A DNA stretch of 64,000 bases from Pedobacter nototheniae. Its GTDB lineage: Bacteria; Bacteroidota; Bacteroidia; Sphingobacteriales; Sphingobacteriaceae. The notes beneath the pieces are model-generated. The model was not told the DNA's origin. It was given only the letters and a program-made list of their open reading frames with translations, and did not search any database. Shown piece by piece: positions 9,448 through 18,063 of this stretch. Both the position numbers and the translations under genes were made by a program. Location of the stretch: assembly GCF_004335085.1 (NCBI RefSeq), contig NZ_RQRS01000001.1, positions 62,001 to 126,000 of the forward strand, written 5' to 3'. Within the stretch, counting starts at the first letter, position 1. Each line of letters opens with the position of its first letter.

Positions 9448-10359
9448 ATGAAAGAAGATAGTATAACAATGAAATTAAAGCCTGTAGCATTAGGTGTAGA
9501 TATAGGCGGTTCTCATATAACAACAGGAATTGTAGATATAGATGGTAAAAATTTGGTTGAAGGTTCAATAAAAAGAGAATTTATCGATTCAAATGGAACC
9601 GCAGAAAGTATTTTAGTAGGATGGTGCAAGGTAATTGAGGACTCCTTTAATGGATACGAAACCGCTGAGAAAACAGTTGGAATAGCAATGCCAGGTCCTT
9701 TTAATTACGAAAAGGGGATTTCATTAATTAAAGATCAGGATAAATTTAGGGCACTTTACGGCGTAAACGTTAAGGAAGAATTAGCGAGCCGTTTAAATAT
9801 TCCTTCAGATAATATCCATTTTATAAATGATGCAGCAGGCTTTTTGCAGGGCGAAGTTTTTGCAGGAGCAGCCAAAGGAAACGCTAGTGTAATGGGCTTA
9901 ACTTTAGGAACAGGATTGGGTTCAGCGTTTTGCCTCGATTATAAAGCAACCGATGCCGCGTTATGGAATTCGGAATTTTTAAATGGCATTGCCGAAGATT
10001 ATTTATCAACAGGATGGTTTGTTAAACGCTACAATCAGCTTACTAATAAAACCATTTCTGGCGTAAAAGAATTGGTTGGCCTTATCGCTACAGATCATAC
10101 CGCAACGCGTATTTTTATGGAATTTGGTAATAACTTGGCTAAGTTTTTAATTCCAATAATTCAGAAATATAAAATTGAGGTTGTCATTTTTGGAGGAAAT
10201 ATTACGCAGGCTTTCAATGAGTTTTCTCCAGAGTTGATTGCTACTTTAAAAGGAAACCAAATAAATACAGCGATTAAAATTTCCGAACTAAAAGAAAATG
10301 CAGCCCTAATTGGTGCCGCCAGTTGTGGCAATTTAAGTTTACTAAAAAGCAACGCTTAA
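9448..10359 (+). CDS. ROK-family sugar kinase, glucokinase-like
   Basis: This cytoplasmic kinase of about 303 residues should phosphorylate a hexose, fitting mannose or glucose made by the surrounding enzymes. The phosphate-binding segment GVDIGGSHITTGIVD is near the N-terminus, and GLTLGTGLGSAF is the second ATP-binding motif. The ROK zinc motif (CxCGxxGC) is missing, which points to the polyphosphate/ATP-glucokinase-like branch rather than NagC-type repressors. There is no DNA-binding domain. The frame could begin further up at a TTG, but ATG at 9448 or 9469 is more likely; neither has a strong ribosome site. Confidence 0.82.
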   Translation: MKEDSITMKLKPVALGVDIGGSHITTGIVDIDGKNLVEGSIKREFIDSNGTAESILVGWCKVIEDSFNGYETAEKTVGIAMPGPFNYEKGISLIKDQDKFRALYGVNVKEELASRLNIPSDNIHFINDAAGFLQGEVFAGAAKGNASVMGLTLGTGLGSAFCLDYKATDAALWNSEFLNGIAEDYLSTGWFVKRYNQLTNKTISGVKELVGLIATDHTATRIFMEFGNNLAKFLIPIIQKYKIEVVIFGGNITQAFNEFSPELIATLKGNQINTAIKISELKENAALIGAASCGNLSLLKSNA

Positions 10360-10386
10360 TATTAATATCATCCTAAAATTAATTAA

Positions 10387-11055
10387 ATGAAAAAAGTATT
10401 TTTATTAAACATTTTAGCCCTGTTAATTATTCCATTTGCTAAATTAAATGCGCAGGAAACGATTAAAAAGAACGGCTATACCTTAACTTTTGAAAGTAAT
10501 TTTGATGCCCTTAACCCTCAGTTAAAGAAAAGATTAATTGAAACTTTTTTTACGGTATATCCAAAATTAGCAAAAGAGTACAATCCTAAAACGCTTAAAA
10601 CCGTTACTTTTTTTGTAGATACAGCTTACAAAGGCGTTGCTGCCACAAGTGATGGGAAAGTTACCTACAGCTCTATGTGGATGATTAAACACCCTGAAGA
10701 TATTGATGTGGTAACACATGAGGTAATGCATATTGTGCAAAATTATGGCAATAGCGTTGGCCCGGGTTGGTTAACAGAAGGAATTGCAGATTATGCTCGC
10801 TATAAATTTGGAGTAGATAACGCAGGTGCAAAATGGACCTTGCCTGATTTGAAACCTGAACATACCTACAAAAATAGCTACCGCATTACGGCAAGATTTT
10901 TTGCCTGGATAGAGAAAAATGTAAAGCCAAGAACCATAAAAGCGGTTGATGAATCCTTAAGAGATCATACCTATACAGCAGAAATATGGACCAAATTGAC
11001 TGGTAAAGATTTAGATACACTTTGGGCAGATTATATTAAAAACCCTACCTTATAG
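10387..11055 (+). CDS. Secreted BSP-family (basic secretory protein) metallopeptidase
   Basis: This 222-residue protein has a signal peptide (ending KLNAQE) and the zinc motif HEVMH in THEVMHIVQNYG, followed by GWLTEGIADYARYKFG. This matches the HExxH plus downstream Glu layout of the BSP family, peptidases of plants and bacteria (PF04450). It is probably exported and zinc dependent. It lies 27 bp after the kinase and 43 bp before the second GH92, inside the mannan locus. A secreted peptidase there suggests the natural substrate is a glycoprotein, with the enzyme exposing or removing peptide. The substrate is inferred. Confidence 0.82.
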   Translation: MKKVFLLNILALLIIPFAKLNAQETIKKNGYTLTFESNFDALNPQLKKRLIETFFTVYPKLAKEYNPKTLKTVTFFVDTAYKGVAATSDGKVTYSSMWMIKHPEDIDVVTHEVMHIVQNYGNSVGPGWLTEGIADYARYKFGVDNAGAKWTLPDLKPEHTYKNSYRITARFFAWIEKNVKPRTIKAVDESLRDHTYTAEIWTKLTGKDLDTLWADYIKNPTL

Positions 11056-11098
11056 CCGAGGCGCAAATAGCGCAACAACAAATAAAACCGAAAATAAA

Positions 11099-13387
11099 AT
11101 GAAAAAATTGTTTATCGCCTTACTTAGTTTTGCAGCCTCAACCAGCTTTGCGCAAAACGTTGGCAAAATTACCGATCCTGTTGAATGGATTAACCCTTTA
11201 ATGGGCTCGCAATCCAAACCCTATCTTTCAAATGGAAATACTTACCCCGCAATTGGTTTGCCTTGGGGAATGAATATGTGGACACCCCAAACCGGTAAAA
11301 TGGGCGATGGGTGGGCTTATACTTACGACGCTGATAAAATCCGTGGATTTAAGCAAACACATCAGCCATCACCATGGATGAATGATTACGGCGCTTTTGC
11401 CATTATGCCAGGAACAGGAAAACTTAAGTTTACAGATGATGAACGTGCAAGTTGGTTTAGCCATAAGGCAGAAACTTCTAAACCTTATTATTATAGCGTT
11501 TACCTGGCCGATGCTGATGTAACAACAGAAATTACACCAACAGAAAGAGCCGCACAATTTAGATTTACTTTTCCTAAAACGGATAGTTCTTTTGTAGTTG
11601 TTGATGCTCAGAACAAAGGTTCATACATTAAAATTTTCCCTAAAGAGCGTAAAATTATAGGTTATACCACAAAATATGCCAGTGACCCGCTACCTAAAAA
11701 CTTTAAAAACTACTTTGTAATTTACTTTGATAAAGATTTTACCCTGGCTAAAACCTGGAGCGGTAAAAAATTAAATAATAACGATTTAGAACTAGAAAGC
11801 GATCATAGCGGAGCCGTTATTGGCTTTAAAACCGTTAAAGGTGAAAAAGTTTCTGCTAAAGTTGCATCATCATTTATCAGTTTTGAACAAGCAGAATTAA
11901 ACTTAAAAAGAGAATTAGCAGGTGATGGCTTCGATGCAACAAAAGCTAAAGCCAAAGCAACGTGGAACAAAGCATTAAGCCGCATTTCTGTTGAAGGTGG
12001 AACAATTGATCAGATGCGTACTTTTTATTCGTGCTTGTACCGTACTCTATTCTTCCCAAATAAACTTTATGAATTGAATGCTAAAAATGAAATTGTACAC
12101 TGGAGTCCATACACAGGCGAAATTAAACCTGGTTATATGTTTGCCGGTACAGGTTTCTGGGATACTTTTAGAGCACTTTATCCTTTTTTAAACTTAGTTT
12201 ATCCTTCTATTAATAAAGAAATGCAGCAGGGTTTAATTAACGATTACAAAGAGGGTGGATGGTTGCCAGAATGGAGTAGCCCAGGTTATGCCAACATTAT
12301 GGTGGGTAATAACTCAGCCTCTGTAGTTTCTGATGCTTACATTAAAGGCCTACGTGGATACGATATTCAAACCCTGTGGGAAGCTTTAAAACATGGTGCA
12401 AATAATGAAGGACCAATGGAAGCTGTTGGCCGTGATGGTGTTAAATATTACAACGAATTGGGTTATGTACCTTTTGATGTAAAGAAAAACGAAAATGCCG
12501 CTAAAACTTTAGAATATTCTTATGATGATTTCACAATTTATCAACTCGGTAGAGCTTTAGGTAAGCCAGCTTCAGAAATTGATATCTACAAGAAAAGAGC
12601 CATGAACTACAAAAACCTTTTCGATCCATCATCAGGATTAATGAGAGGAAAAAATCAAGATGGTACTTTCCAAAGTCCTTTCAGTCCGTTTAAGTGGGGT
12701 GGTGCATTTACAGAAGGTAATAGCTGGCATTACACCTGGTCGGTTTTTCAGGATGTTGATGGCTTGGCAAAGTTAATGGGCGGGCACAATAAATTTGTAA
12801 CCAAACTAGATTCTGTTTTCTCTTTACCTCCAATTTTTGATGAAAGTGCTTACGGTGGCGTAATCCACGAAATCCGTGAAATGCAAATCGCCAATATGGG
12901 GCAGTATGCACATGGAAACCAACCAATACAACACATGATTTATTTATACAATTATGGTGGTGCGCCTTATAAAACGCAATATTGGGTTAGAGAAACAATG
13001 GATAGAATGTATAAGGCTACACCTGATGGCTATTGCGGTGATGAAGATAACGGACAAACTTCTGCCTGGTATGTGTTTTCTGCAATGGGCTTTTATCCGG
13101 TTACGCCAGCAGTAGATCAATATGTTTTAGGAGCGCCATTGTTTAAAAAGGTAACCCTTATTTTAGAAAGTGGTAAAACTGTAGTCATTAATGCACCTGC
13201 AAATAGCAATGCCAATCGCTATGTTCAATCATTACAAATGGATGGCAAGCCGTATTCTAAAAACTGGATTAGCCACAGCGGTTTACAAAAAGGAGCGGTA
13301 TTGAATTTTAATATGACAGCAACACCAAATAAACAAAGAGGTTCTAATCCTGCAGATTTCCCTTATTCTTTATCAACAGAGAAATAA
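11099..13387 (+). CDS. GH92 exo-alpha-mannosidase (second copy)
   Basis: This 762-residue secreted protein is a paralogue of the 6944-9211 gene and shares its plan: signal peptide (ending TSFAQN), N-terminal beta-sandwich with NGNTYPAIGLPWGMNMWTPQ, and barrel motifs WGGAFTEGNSWHY and GDEDNGQTSAWYVFSAMG. The two copies differ throughout, so this is an old duplication and probably a split of linkage specificity. It is the last gene of the locus, and a strong terminator follows 20 bp after the stop. The family is sure; the linkage preference is not. Confidence 0.93.
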   Translation: MKKLFIALLSFAASTSFAQNVGKITDPVEWINPLMGSQSKPYLSNGNTYPAIGLPWGMNMWTPQTGKMGDGWAYTYDADKIRGFKQTHQPSPWMNDYGAFAIMPGTGKLKFTDDERASWFSHKAETSKPYYYSVYLADADVTTEITPTERAAQFRFTFPKTDSSFVVVDAQNKGSYIKIFPKERKIIGYTTKYASDPLPKNFKNYFVIYFDKDFTLAKTWSGKKLNNNDLELESDHSGAVIGFKTVKGEKVSAKVASSFISFEQAELNLKRELAGDGFDATKAKAKATWNKALSRISVEGGTIDQMRTFYSCLYRTLFFPNKLYELNAKNEIVHWSPYTGEIKPGYMFAGTGFWDTFRALYPFLNLVYPSINKEMQQGLINDYKEGGWLPEWSSPGYANIMVGNNSASVVSDAYIKGLRGYDIQTLWEALKHGANNEGPMEAVGRDGVKYYNELGYVPFDVKKNENAAKTLEYSYDDFTIYQLGRALGKPASEIDIYKKRAMNYKNLFDPSSGLMRGKNQDGTFQSPFSPFKWGGAFTEGNSWHYTWSVFQDVDGLAKLMGGHNKFVTKLDSVFSLPPIFDESAYGGVIHEIREMQIANMGQYAHGNQPIQHMIYLYNYGGAPYKTQYWVRETMDRMYKATPDGYCGDEDNGQTSAWYVFSAMGFYPVTPAVDQYVLGAPLFKKVTLILESGKTVVINAPANSNANRYVQSLQMDGKPYSKNWISHSGLQKGAVLNFNMTATPNKQRGSNPADFPYSLSTEK

Positions 13388-13406
13388 TAAAGATTATAAA
13401 AGCGAA

Positions 13407-13435
13407 AAGTCCTGATGAAAATCGGGACTTTTTTT
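13407..13435 (+). terminator. Rho-independent terminator of the mannan locus
   Basis: A 10-bp stem (13407-13416 with 13421-13430, one G-T pair) with a GAAA tetraloop is followed by seven T residues. It closes the transcript after the second GH92 gene. Confidence 0.88.
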
Positions 13436-13452
13436 GTGACTAAATTTTTGAC

Positions 13453-13510
13453 TAAAAAGAAATGGGGATTCCACTATTGCAGAATCCCCATCATCTAAAT
13501 TAACGCTCTC
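13453..13510 (-). ncRNA. Candidate small RNA, hairpin family copy 1
   Basis: Read on the minus strand, an 18-nt conserved head (13510 to 13493, beginning GAGAGCGTTAATTTAGAT) leads into a 10-bp perfect hairpin (13491-13482 with 13471-13462) and a T-rich tail. The same head, with a different hairpin, occurs at 15034 and 62560. Both hairpin arms changed together between copies, which supports an RNA structure. No gene follows on this strand, so a short stand-alone transcript of about 58 nt is the simplest reading. I do not recognise a named family. The 227-bp gap between the GH92 gene and rpiA holds only this, the GH92 terminator and AT-rich sequence. Confidence 0.6.
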
Positions 13511-13614
13511 ATATACATAAACGCCATAATTAGGAATTATTGTACAAGGGTTAAAATTTTTTTAATTATTTTTCAATTAGGTTACATGGAAAATTCTTTT
13601 CCTATTTTTACTTT

Positions 13615-14310
13615 ATGGGAGTTATAGATCAAAATCAGCAGGATGCAGAAAAATTACTGGCAGCAAAAGAAGCCGTAAACTATGTTAAAGATGGCGATGT
13701 GGTTGGCCTGGGTACAGGCACTACAACAACTTTTGCCATTAAAGAGCTAGGAAAAAGGGTGGCTGAAGGCTTAAAAATTACTGCCGCCTCAAGCTCCATT
13801 AGATCAGAAGAACTTGCTAAATCTTTAGACATAGAAATCCTCGAACTAGGAACTTTATCTTCTATCGACATTAGCATTGATGGTGCAGATGAGTTTACTA
13901 ATTCGCTTAATTTGATCAAAGGAGGAGGAGGAGCTTTATTCAGAGAGAAAATTATCGCTTCGCTGAGTAAAAACTCAATTATCATCACAGATACTTCCAA
14001 GCTAGTTGAAAAATTAGGCGCTTTTACGGTTCCTGTTGAAGTTTTTCCGTTGGCATTTCAATATGTTTTCAATCAGTTAATAAAATTGGGAGGAAAAGGT
14101 ATTTTAAGACAAAAAGACGGTAAAACTTTTATAACTGATAATAACAATTATATCATCGATGTAGATTTTGGATTAATTGATACGCCTGAAAAACTAGCAA
14201 CAGATTTAAATCAAATTACGGGTTTGCTTGCACATGGTTTATTTATCGGGCTAACCTCAAAAGTAATTATGGCAAAGGGTACAGAGATTATCAGCTTTGA
14301 TAAAAATTAA
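13615..14310 (+). CDS. rpiA: Ribose-5-phosphate isomerase A
   Basis: This 231-residue cytoplasmic enzyme interconverts ribose 5-phosphate and ribulose 5-phosphate in the non-oxidative pentose phosphate pathway. The RpiA motifs are all present: GLGTGTTTTFAI near residue 31, the SSSIRSEELA segment, DGADE near residue 89 and KGGGGALFREKIIA with the catalytic region. The start at 13615 gives the normal length. It stands as a single gene, with the hairpin-RNA candidate on the opposite strand upstream. Nothing unusual inside the gene. Confidence 0.96.
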   Translation: MGVIDQNQQDAEKLLAAKEAVNYVKDGDVVGLGTGTTTTFAIKELGKRVAEGLKITAASSSIRSEELAKSLDIEILELGTLSSIDISIDGADEFTNSLNLIKGGGGALFREKIIASLSKNSIIITDTSKLVEKLGAFTVPVEVFPLAFQYVFNQLIKLGGKGILRQKDGKTFITDNNNYIIDVDFGLIDTPEKLATDLNQITGLLAHGLFIGLTSKVIMAKGTEIISFDKN

Positions 14311-14485
14311 ACAATTACTTGCTTTGCAAAAACGGACATTTCACCGATATTTCTCCCCATTTTAAAAAAAACGAAATATTTTAACCGCTATTTTAATTCT
14401 ATTTACCGATAATTTATGTTCGTTTAAAGAAAACCCATAGACTGGTGTTCATCTGCGCTATACATTTGAATAAAAAAACAAAGTC

Positions 14486-14875
14486 ATGGAAACTTCAATC
14501 AAAAAAAACTTCGCAGATAAACAATTGGGTTCAGGTGTTATAATCTTAGTTATTGGAGCCGTATTTTTACTTAGAAACATCGGCTTAGATATTCCACACT
14601 GGATATTTAGCTGGCATACAATTTTGTTAGGTATTGGATTGTGGATGGGTTATCGTAAAAATTATCAAGGCAGTAGCTGGCTTGCATTAACCATTATTGG
14701 AGCCGTTTTTACCTTAAACGACATCACGATTTTTGATTTCGCCTTATCTAAAATTACAACTGCAATTATTTTAATTGGATTAGGATTATACGTGATTTTA
14801 AAACCTAAAAGGAATAAAAACTTTGAAGATTATTTCAAAAATACAAATCAAGGTACGACCGAAATTAAAAGCTAA
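14486..14875 (+). CDS. Small membrane protein, LiaF-like transmembrane region
   Basis: This 129-residue protein has about four hydrophobic helices: GSGVIILVIGAVFLLRNIG, WHTILLGIGLWMGY, SSWLALTIIGAVFTLNDI and TTAIILIGLGLYVIL, followed by a short charged tail. The layout and the LLRNIGLDIP segment resemble the N-terminal membrane domain of LiaF-like proteins found in many Bacteroidota. There is no soluble sensor domain. The gene stands alone, with a terminator 26 bp after the stop. A role in envelope stress is possible but is family-based inference. Confidence 0.72.
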   Translation: METSIKKNFADKQLGSGVIILVIGAVFLLRNIGLDIPHWIFSWHTILLGIGLWMGYRKNYQGSSWLALTIIGAVFTLNDITIFDFALSKITTAIILIGLGLYVILKPKRNKNFEDYFKNTNQGTTEIKS

Positions 14876-14900
14876 AATCCTCAACTCTATCATATAACCG

Positions 14901-14934
14901 AAAAGGGACAACTTTTAAATTGTCCCTTTTTTTG
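14901..14934 (+). terminator. Rho-independent terminator after the small membrane protein gene
   Basis: An 11-bp stem (14901-14911 with 14920-14930) and an 8-nt loop are followed by a T-run. Strong and well placed. Confidence 0.88.
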
Positions 14935-14977
14935 TGAATTATAATGTAAAAAGAATAAACGGTTTCAGAAAATCTGT

Positions 14978-15034
14978 AAAAAGAAACGGGGACGTCGCCG
15001 AAGCAGCATCCCCGTCATCTAAATTAACGCTCTC
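14978..15034 (-). ncRNA. Candidate small RNA, hairpin family copy 2
   Basis: On the minus strand the conserved 18-nt head occupies 15034-15017. It is followed by a 7-bp G+C-rich stem (15015-15009 with 14992-14986) and a TTTCTTTTT tail. Upstream, about 40 nt align without gaps to copy 1 (ACAATAATT, then GCGTTTAT, then the head), so the promoter region is shared as well. Predicted transcript about 57 nt. No gene follows on this strand before the convergent 14486-14875 gene. Confidence 0.6.
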
Positions 15035-15060
15035 GGTAATATAAACGCTCAATTTTAAAA

Positions 15061-15291
15061 TTATTGTATGGTGGTATATTTTTTTTCAAAAACATTAATA
15101 TTTTGAGAGAACAAGTACGCCTGGGCCATCGCTAAACAAACTTTAATAAAATTACTATCCTTTCCGATTACGCCCAGGCATAGCAGCATTTCGCAGGATA
15201 GCTCATTATAATTCTTATACTTAATTTTGTTTACGAATAACCAAAGGAATATGCAGCGGGCGTAGGGATTGTGAAGTAGGCTAAGCCTCAT
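15061..15291 (-). CDS. Doubtful small ORF, hypothetical
   Basis: A 76-codon frame in a 750-bp region with no other coding signal. The product (MRLSLLHNPYARCIF start) has many Cys, Leu and Tyr residues and no recognisable domain. It has no ribosome-binding site that I can see, and its end runs into the shared promoter region of hairpin RNA copy 2. It may well be a chance frame. Kept only so that the gap is described. Confidence 0.2.
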   Translation of the reverse strand: MRLSLLHNPYARCIFLWLFVNKIKYKNYNELSCEMLLCLGVIGKDSNFIKVCLAMAQAYLFSQNINVFEKKYTTIQ

Positions 15292-15340
15292 ATTACTGCT
15301 TAAAGAATTGTAATGTTGCTATTCAAGAAAAGATGCAAGC

Positions 15341-15473
15341 CTTGACTTTTGGGTACCTTTTTGTTAAGAAAAAGGTACGAAGCCCGTCTGGCAAGACAAT
15401 TCTTTTATCCGCTGGCTCCGGTGCTTCTCTTCTTTTGTCACCAAAAGAAACAAATTGTCGGCTTGCAATTTTT
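15341..15473. repeat. Compact intergenic region with nested inverted repeats
   Basis: This part of the gap before the hydrolase gene holds an inverted repeat around GGTACCTTTTT and AAAAAGGTAC (15351-15377). A looser one pairs GGCAAGACAATT (15390-15401) with AAATTGTCGGCTTGC (15454-15468). Base composition is less AT-rich than the flanks. It resembles a REP-like or small mobile hairpin element. No second copy was found in the window. Confidence 0.4.
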
Positions 15474-15622
15474 TATTTAAGGTAGTGGGTAGGCCTGTGG
15501 TTTAGATTTGTTAGTGGTTTAAGAAACAAAAACTAAAAGATTAGTTTATTTTAATCTGATTCAGAATCAAATATTATTAACTTTGATATATTGTACTTAA
15601 CCAAACAATACATTCTGAATAC

Positions 15623-16942
15623 ATGAAAAAAAGTATTTTATTCTTAGTGGCCTTATTTTTATTTACAACATCGGCCTTTTCGCAAAATGTTATAAACCTG
15701 TTTAACAGTGCCAATAATTTTTTTGCCTTGATGCAGGAAGGCAAGTTTCCTGAAGCACATAATTACTTTGATGAGAGTATAAAAACCAAAATTACCCAAG
15801 AGGTTTTGCAAAAACTTTGGACGGATTTAAATGCGAAATTAGGTAAGGCTGATACTTTTGATGCGATTCAAAGTAAAGTACAAGGCGAATTTTTTGCTGT
15901 AACCGTTGAAGGTAAATTTGAAAATGGAAACCAAAACTTTATCCTGGGCTTTAATAAAGCTGAAAAAATTGTGGGCTTATTTTTAGCCCCGCCTCAAAAT
16001 GCAAATGCTTATTTAAAACCAGCTTACGCTGATACCAATCTTTATGCAGAGAAATCGGTTTACTTAAGCACGCCCGGTCATCAGCTTGCGGCAATAATTA
16101 CAACCCCTAAAAATGTTAAAAATTTCCCTGTAGTTGTTTTCGTTCATGGCTCGGGCCCTGGCGATATGGATGCAACTGTAGGTCCAAATAAACCTTTTAA
16201 AGATATGGCTGCCGGACTTGCAGCTAAAGGCATCGCATCTGTTAGATATGTAAAGCGAACTTTGGTTTACCCAAATGATTTTGCAAAGGTTTTTACCGTA
16301 AAAGAAGAGGTTTTAGATGATGCTGCTGCAGCAATTGCAATGGCAAAAACGGTTGCTGGAGCCGATCAAAAAAATATCTACCTATTTGGGCTCAGTTTAG
16401 GCGGTATGTTAGCACCAAGAATTGCAACTACTTCGCCAGATTTAGCTGGAATTATTTTAGCCGCCGCACCTGCACGTAAAATGACTGATGTTGTTCTGGA
16501 TCAGAATAAATATATGTTCGAACTTTCTAAAGATACAACTGAAGCGAACAGAAAAAGTTTAGCCGATGCTATTGTTCAAATCGGAAAAACTAGAATTACG
16601 CAGCTTGGCGCTATCAAGCCCGATTCTCTTATTTTAGGTTTGCCTGCAGCATATTGGTCTGATTTAAATATTTACGATCAGGTTGGTTCTGCAAAAAAAC
16701 TTTCTAAAACAAGAATATTTATTGTTCAGGGTGGAAACGATTTTCAAGTGGGGCAAACAGATTATAATTTATGGAATGATGCGCTTGGAAAAAAGAAAAA
16801 TGCAAAACTTAAATTCTATCCTGAGCTTAATCATTTATTGAGTCCGCAGACTGAAAAAGGTTCCACGGCTCAATATCAAGTTCCTGTTAGTGTATCTGAA
16901 ACCTTAATTAATGATATTGCCGCTTGGATTAAAACAAAATAA
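15623..16942 (+). CDS. Secreted alpha/beta hydrolase with N-terminal DUF3887-like domain
   Basis: This 439-residue protein has a signal peptide (ending TSAFSQN). A small helical/beta domain follows (about residues 25-130, LFNSANNFFALMQEGKFPEAHNYF onward), like DUF3887. An alpha/beta hydrolase fills about 150-439. The oxyanion segment is FVHGSGPGDMDA, the nucleophile elbow GLSLGGM, and the late His is in LNHLLSPQ. It probably hydrolyses an ester or peptide in the periplasm; the substrate is unknown. It stands alone, with its own terminator. Confidence 0.82.
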   Translation: MKKSILFLVALFLFTTSAFSQNVINLFNSANNFFALMQEGKFPEAHNYFDESIKTKITQEVLQKLWTDLNAKLGKADTFDAIQSKVQGEFFAVTVEGKFENGNQNFILGFNKAEKIVGLFLAPPQNANAYLKPAYADTNLYAEKSVYLSTPGHQLAAIITTPKNVKNFPVVVFVHGSGPGDMDATVGPNKPFKDMAAGLAAKGIASVRYVKRTLVYPNDFAKVFTVKEEVLDDAAAAIAMAKTVAGADQKNIYLFGLSLGGMLAPRIATTSPDLAGIILAAAPARKMTDVVLDQNKYMFELSKDTTEANRKSLADAIVQIGKTRITQLGAIKPDSLILGLPAAYWSDLNIYDQVGSAKKLSKTRIFIVQGGNDFQVGQTDYNLWNDALGKKKNAKLKFYPELNHLLSPQTEKGSTAQYQVPVSVSETLINDIAAWIKTK

Positions 16943-16964
16943 TATTTATATAACCTTTTAATAG

Positions 16965-16997
16965 AAGCCGTTGAACATTGTTTAACGGCTTTTTTTG
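16965..16997 (+). terminator. Rho-independent terminator after the hydrolase gene
   Basis: An 8-bp stem (16965-16972 with 16984-16991) with an 11-nt loop is followed by seven T residues. Confidence 0.85.
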
Positions 16998-17108
16998 TGC
17001 TGATAACTTTGCGAGTTAATTTTAATATAAAAGGCCAAAGCACATACTCATTTGCGAATTGAATAAATTATAGCAAACAAATAATCTGTTTTGCAGGTTA
17101 AAAAGTAT

Positions 17109-18062
17109 ATGGCAAAAGAAAAAATAACATTAAAAGGAATTTGGGGTATTTTAAAAGCTGCTTTTACAGGTTTTAGCGATCATAAAGTAACAAAGCTTAG
17201 TGGCTCACTTGCCTATTATACAGTTTTTTCAATGGCACCTTTATTAGTTGTAATAATTTCTCTTTGTGCCATTTTTCTAGGTCAGGAGGCTGCAGAAGGA
17301 CAAATTTACGGTCAGCTTGATGGATTTTTAGGGAAAGATACGGCCTTACAATTACAACAAATCATTAGAAAAGCTTCTTTAAGTGGTAAAGGAAATATTG
17401 CCTTTATCATTGGGTTGGTTACCTTGCTGGTAGGAGCAACCACTATATTTGGCGATATTCAGGATTCTATTAATACCATTTGGGGTTTGAAACCAAAGCC
17501 TAAACGTGGTTGGTTGAAAATGCTCCAAAACCGATTTTTATCTTTTTCAGTAATTATCAGTCTGGGCTTTTTATTACTGGTCTCATTAGCAGTTACTGCA
17601 GTTTTAGATGCTTTTAGCAAAAACTTACAAGCCCGCTATGAAGATGTTTCTGTTGTACTTTTTTATGTGTTAAACCAAGTGGTTACGCTTGCTGTTGTTT
17701 CTTTAATTTTTGGTGTTATTTTTAAGGTACTTCCTGATGCCATTATCAAGTGGAAAGATGTTTTTGCAGGTGCTGTAGTTACCGCAGTTTTATTTATGAT
17801 TGGTAAGTTTGGTATTTCCCTTTATATTGGCAAAAGTAATGTGGGTAGCACTTACGGTGCAGCCGGATCGTTGGTTATCGTTTTACTTTGGACGTATTAC
17901 TCTTCAATAATTCTTTACTTTGGAGCAGAGTTTACCAAAGCCTATGCTGTAGCTTATGGTTCAGAAATCCACCCGGCTCATTACGCCGTTACCACAAAAG
18001 AAGTTGAAGTTGAAACTGGCAATAATTCTATTCAGGATAATCACCCAGGCATTGAGAAATAA
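17109..18062 (+). CDS. YihY/virulence factor BrkB family inner-membrane protein
   Basis: This 317-residue integral membrane protein has the six-helix YihY/BrkB plan, with the signature LAYYTVFSMAPLLVVI in helix 1, TTIFGDIQDSINTIWG between helices and the late segment GAAGSLVIVLLWTYYSSIILYFGAEFTKAYA. The frame extends 18 nt upstream to a TTG, but the ATG at 17109 gives the usual N-terminus. The family was once called ribonuclease BN; that activity is now assigned elsewhere and the true role is unclear. It converges with the YjbQ gene, 1 bp apart, without a clear terminator. Confidence 0.9.
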   Translation: MAKEKITLKGIWGILKAAFTGFSDHKVTKLSGSLAYYTVFSMAPLLVVIISLCAIFLGQEAAEGQIYGQLDGFLGKDTALQLQQIIRKASLSGKGNIAFIIGLVTLLVGATTIFGDIQDSINTIWGLKPKPKRGWLKMLQNRFLSFSVIISLGFLLLVSLAVTAVLDAFSKNLQARYEDVSVVLFYVLNQVVTLAVVSLIFGVIFKVLPDAIIKWKDVFAGAVVTAVLFMIGKFGISLYIGKSNVGSTYGAAGSLVIVLLWTYYSSIILYFGAEFTKAYAVAYGSEIHPAHYAVTTKEVEVETGNNSIQDNHPGIEK

Positions 18063-18063
18063 A

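Noticed and set aside
17109..18062. Ribonuclease BN annotation for the YihY/BrkB protein
   Set aside because: That name comes from an old misassignment; the protein is an integral membrane protein without nuclease motifs.
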